Shown here: piece by piece, positions 61,266 through 64,000 of the stretch
Layout: the number at the start of each line of letters is the position of its first letter
Numbering within the stretch: the first letter of the stretch is position 1
Source of the DNA: Levilactobacillus namurensis
GTDB lineage: Bacteria > Bacillota > Bacilli > Lactobacillales > Lactobacillaceae
Reading direction: 5' to 3'
DNA: 64,000 nucleotides
Assembly: GCF_032197885.1 (NCBI RefSeq)
Contig: NZ_CP134159.1
Coordinates: 434,001-498,000 of the forward strand
The notes under the pieces: model-generated
Database searches by the model: none
Seen by the model: only the letters and a program-made list of their open reading frames with translations
What the model was told of the DNA's origin: nothing
Position numbers and translations under genes: made by a program

Positions 61266-61511
61266 ATGACAGAACGGCAGTTGATTCAAGAAATCTTGAA
61301 CTCCGAAGCGATTGAATACCACTTCGAAAACGTAGACGAGGATTCGAAGGAATACACGCTATTATTAAAGCGCTTAGATAAAGACGTGCGGCCCGTTGAA
61401 GAGCTCAATGAGGAAATCAAGCACTACTTTAAGAGTGCGGATTTCAGCTACCAAGAAGAGCTCAATCCCAAGGGTGTCGATGCCGACATTCGTCTGGTGA
61501 TCAAGCGGTAA
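61266..61511 (+). CDS. Small charged protein of unknown function
   Basis: 81 residues, rich in Glu, Asp and Lys, with no membrane helix. It seems to fold as beta-alpha-beta (YHFENVDEDSKEYTLLLKRL; ADIRLVIKR). GCGAGG precedes the ATG, and a TATATT -10 is visible near 61227. A terminator follows. Compact lactobacillar genes of this kind are common, but I do not recognise this one. Confidence 0.6.
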   Translation: MTERQLIQEILNSEAIEYHFENVDEDSKEYTLLLKRLDKDVRPVEELNEEIKHYFKSADFSYQEELNPKGVDADIRLVIKR

Positions 61512-61526
61512 TCATAGAATCGAGGA

Positions 61527-61557
61527 GTGGTCGGTCGCGTTGGTGGCCGACCATTTT
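61527..61557 (+). terminator. Terminator after the gene at 61266
   Basis: TGGTCGG/CCGACCA with a 12-base loop and TTTTT. Confidence 0.8.
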
Positions 61558-61616
61558 TAGTGGGTGCGCGGCGTGTGGTATCCTAAAAGCAGTCACTTGA
61601 ACAAGGAGGCTCACGT

Positions 61617-62264
61617 ATGACCCTAGAAGAACTGTACCGCACCATGGCCCAAACGATGGGGCCGCAACCCTGGTTGCGACCGGGGACCCCGTGGGCGGAG
61701 ACGCCGGTCGAAATCATGCTGGGCGCCATTCTGGTCCAGAACACCAACTGGCGTAACGTGGAACCATCGTTACGTCAGCTCAAACGGGTGACTGGTTTTG
61801 CCCCCGCCAAGTTACGGTCCTTAACGCTAGACGACCTAGTCCCGTTAATTCGGACCAGCGGGTTCTACCAACGTAAGGCCGCAGCGATTCTGGCACTGGC
61901 GACGTGGTTGGGCCAGCACCACGACGACTTGGCTGCGCTGCGTCAGATGCCGGGCGACCAGTTACGGACCGAACTTTTGGCAATCACCGGCATCGGCAAC
62001 GAGACGGCTGACTACATCTTGATGTACACCCTCGACCACGGGACCTTCATGGTCGACACCTACGCCCGGCGGCTCTTTACCTGGCTGGGCGCGACCATGC
62101 CCAAGACCTACCCGGCGTTTCAAAAGCGGGTCCGTTCCCAGTTGGACCTGCCGTTAAGCGATTGGCAGGAGTTTCACGCCTTGATCGACGAGTTCGGCAA
62201 GGCCCATAAGACCGCAGCCGACTTTGCGGCGTCCTTCTTAGCGGGACACCAGTTGACGGTCTGA
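61617..62264 (+). CDS. HhH-GPD base-excision DNA glycosylase without iron-sulfur cluster
   Basis: 215 residues. The helix-hairpin-helix is ITGIGNETADYIL, and the catalytic Asp is in VDTYARRL. It belongs to the endonuclease III superfamily. At the place of the catalytic Lys of endonuclease III (GxGxKTA) it has Glu (GIGNETA), so it is probably a monofunctional glycosylase. The C-terminal cysteines of the 4Fe-4S loop are absent, which is unusual for close relatives. AAGGAGG precedes the ATG. Confidence 0.82.
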   Translation: MTLEELYRTMAQTMGPQPWLRPGTPWAETPVEIMLGAILVQNTNWRNVEPSLRQLKRVTGFAPAKLRSLTLDDLVPLIRTSGFYQRKAAAILALATWLGQHHDDLAALRQMPGDQLRTELLAITGIGNETADYILMYTLDHGTFMVDTYARRLFTWLGATMPKTYPAFQKRVRSQLDLPLSDWQEFHALIDEFGKAHKTAADFAASFLAGHQLTV

Positions 62265-62353
62265 ATCCTTAAGCAACGGTAAAGGAACTGCACGACTCAG
62301 CACTTATTGGAAGCACCCACCCAGGCTTCGTGATATGATAGGTGCAATTGAAA

Positions 62354-62367
62354 TGTAACCGTTTCCT
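62354..62367 (+). promoter_or_regulatory. cre-like site before glpK
   Basis: TGTAACCGTTTCCT matches 10 of the 12 defined CcpA-site positions and lies just after a -10-like TATGAT (62334-62339), so glucose repression is plausible. Confidence 0.45.
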
Positions 62368-62398
62368 TATGAAGCGGTATTCTGGAGGGAGTTTGAAC

Positions 62399-63916
62399 AT
62401 GTCACTGAAGCAACCTGAGAATTATATTTTAGCGATCGACCAAGGGACCAGTAGCACGCGGGCACTGATCTTCGACCACACCGGCCGGAAAGTTATCGAG
62501 GGCTACAAGGAAGTTCCCCAGTACTATCCCCACGCTGGTTGGGTCGAATCTGACGCCAATGAAATCTGGAATAGTGTGTTGTCGGTGATTGCCAGTGCGC
62601 TAATCGATGCGTCGATTCACCCGGAAAACATCCAGGCCATCGGGATCAGTAGTCAACGGGAAACCACGATCGTGTGGGACAAGGCGACTGGCGAACCCAT
62701 CTACCACGCCATTGGGTGGCAAAGTCAGCAAACGGCCAAGTACGCCAAGCAACTCGCGGCCGACCACGGTCAGGAGATTCAAGACAAGACGGGCCTGGTG
62801 GTCAACGCCTACTTCAGTGCCACCAAGGTTCGGTGGATTCTCGACCACGTGGCCGGCGCGCGTGAACGGGCGGAAAACGGTGAGTTGGCCTTCGGAACGG
62901 TCGACAGCTGGTTGGCTTGGAAGCTGTCTGGTGGCCGGATCCACGTGACCGACTACAGTAACGCCAGTCGAACCATGTTGTTTAACATTCACGACCTACA
63001 GTGGGACGCCGACATCTTAAGTTGGCTGGACATTCCGGCGGCGATGTTGCCGGAGGTCAAGTCCAGTTCCGAAATCTACGGCGTGACCCAGAACTTCCAG
63101 TTCTACGGCGTGGAAGTCCCAATCGCCGGGCTAATCGGGGACCAATCGGCCGCTTTACTGGGCCAGTTGGCCTTGAAGCCGGGGATGGTCAAGAACACCT
63201 ATGGTGACGGGGCCTTCGCCATGATGAACACGGGGACACAACCGCAGACGTCCAAGCATAACCTGTTGACCACGATTGCGTACAAGTTGGATGGTGACGT
63301 GACCTACGCCCTAGAAGGGTCCATCATGGTGGCCGGGACCGCGCTGGCCTGGCTCCACGATAGTCTGAAAATCATTGACAACGTTCCCGAGTCGCGGCAG
63401 GCTGCCATGGCCTCGACCGACGATGACGAAGTGTACGTGGTACCGGCCTTCAACGGGTTGGGGGCGCCGTACTGGGACCCCGATGCCCGCGGTGCGGTCT
63501 TCGGGTTGACCCGGGGGAGTAACCGCAACGACTTCGTGAAGGCTACGTTGCAGTCAATCGCCTACCAGACCCGCGATGTCTTGACCACCATGACGCAGGA
63601 CACGGGCATCACCATCTCCGAATTGATGGCCGACGGGGGCGCCTCACGGAACCGTTACTTGATGCAGTTCCAAGCCGACATCTTGAACACGCCGGTGCAA
63701 CGGTCGTCGGATGAAGAGACCACGGCCTTGGGGGCCGCGATTGCAGCGGGCCTCGCGGTTGGCTACTGGCAGGACCTGGAAGAGGTCAAGCAGATTCGCC
63801 AGGCCGGTCGGTTATTCACGCCCGATATGACCAGCGAACGCCGGGAACGACTCTACGCGGGCTGGCAACAGGCCGTCTCCGCCACGCGGGCGTTCAAGCC
63901 ACAGCCTAAGGACTAG
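62399..63916 (+). CDS. glpK: Glycerol kinase
   Basis: 505 residues, FGGY family. [15 protein letters not shown] is the phosphate-binding start; the family signatures [13 protein letters not shown] and [17 protein letters not shown] are present. It makes glycerol 3-phosphate in the cytosol. The start at 62399 follows GGAGGGAG; the longer frame from 62342 covers the cre-like site. A terminator follows, so no glpD or glpF gene is co-transcribed within this window. Confidence 0.96.
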   Translation: MSLKQPENYILAIDQGTSSTRALIFDHTGRKVIEGYKEVPQYYPHAGWVESDANEIWNSVLSVIASALIDASIHPENIQAIGISSQRETTIVWDKATGEPIYHAIGWQSQQTAKYAKQLAADHGQEIQDKTGLVVNAYFSATKVRWILDHVAGARERAENGELAFGTVDSWLAWKLSGGRIHVTDYSNASRTMLFNIHDLQWDADILSWLDIPAAMLPEVKSSSEIYGVTQNFQFYGVEVPIAGLIGDQSAALLGQLALKPGMVKNTYGDGAFAMMNTGTQPQTSKHNLLTTIAYKLDGDVTYALEGSIMVAGTALAWLHDSLKIIDNVPESRQAAMASTDDDEVYVVPAFNGLGAPYWDPDARGAVFGLTRGSNRNDFVKATLQSIAYQTRDVLTTMTQDTGITISELMADGGASRNRYLMQFQADILNTPVQRSSDEETTALGAAIAAGLAVGYWQDLEEVKQIRQAGRLFTPDMTSERRERLYAGWQQAVSATRAFKPQPKD

Positions 63917-63941
63917 TAAAAGTAACAATAAAACGACAAAA

Positions 63942-63988
63942 AGAAATCGGTTCGCAGTGCCCATCCAAGGCATTGCGGACCGATTTTG
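63942..63988 (+). terminator. glpK terminator
   Basis: AAATCGGTtCGCAgTGC/GCAtTGCGgACCGATTT with a 9-base loop and TTTTG. Confidence 0.8.
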
Positions 63989-64000
63989 AGTTGAGTGGGA

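Overview
The window looks like the chromosome of a heterofermentative lactic acid bacterium of the Lactobacillaceae, most like the Levilactobacillus (L. brevis) group. The grounds are the xylR-xylA-xylB-xylT block, GH43/GPH genes for xylo-oligosaccharides, tandem mntH-usp pairs, a Tyr T-box, MucBP/LPQTA surface proteins, a Hol_Tox-type small toxin, and purA-guaC divergent from purB. The species is inferred. No rRNA or tRNA gene was seen.

Layout. 1-2.1 kb: end of a branched-chain amino-acid carrier, convergent with an ANT(6)-like adenylyltransferase. 2.4-10.9 kb: xylose regulon (xylR, xylA, xylB and two tandem xylose/H+ symporters). Its promoters share one design: a cre site on the -35 and a XylR-type operator just after the -10. 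10.9-20.8 kb: a clearly AT-richer island for acetylated (arabino)xylo-oligosaccharides: CE4 deacetylase, an AraC regulator cut by an IS256-family element, GH43, GPH symporter, second GH43 and SGNH acetylesterase. At its right edge lies the GC-richer 3' stub of another GH43 gene. 21.3-25.6 kb: AbrB/Doc remnant, acetoin/butanediol dehydrogenase, a stress regulator, and a duplicated type I toxin-antitoxin locus. 25.6-36.9 kb: usp, PEBP, peptidase, two copies of an inverted-pair structured RNA element flanking a BspA-like surface protein, aldo/keto reductase, acetyltransferases, and a tyrosine T-box in front of an NhaC-family transporter. 37.7-43.1 kb: duplicated mntH-usp modules and a CDF-like protein. 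43.2-47.0 kb: purine interconversion. 47.1-53.6 kb: accessory zone with a solitary HsdM, a PemK/MazF-type toxin split by an IS110-family element that is itself split by an IS3-family element, an IS982 relic, and a minus-strand small RNA with C-rich loops. 53.7-63.9 kb: hydrolases, a tyrosine phosphatase, a large MucBP adhesin, a YczE-like membrane protein, an HhH-GPD glycosylase and glycerol kinase.

How the genes work together. Imported xylo-oligosaccharides (GPH carrier) would be deacetylated and cut in the cytosol by the esterases and GH43 enzymes, which lack signal peptides. The xylose is isomerised and phosphorylated by XylA/XylB and would enter the phosphoketolase pathway. CcpA and XylR sites gate the system. 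The best leads for something new are the inverted-pair structured RNA (four copies with visible covariation), the C-rich-loop sRNA, the nested insertions in the toxin gene, and the conserved 13-bp downstream element in the xylose regulon. All calls come from reading the sequence; no database search was run.
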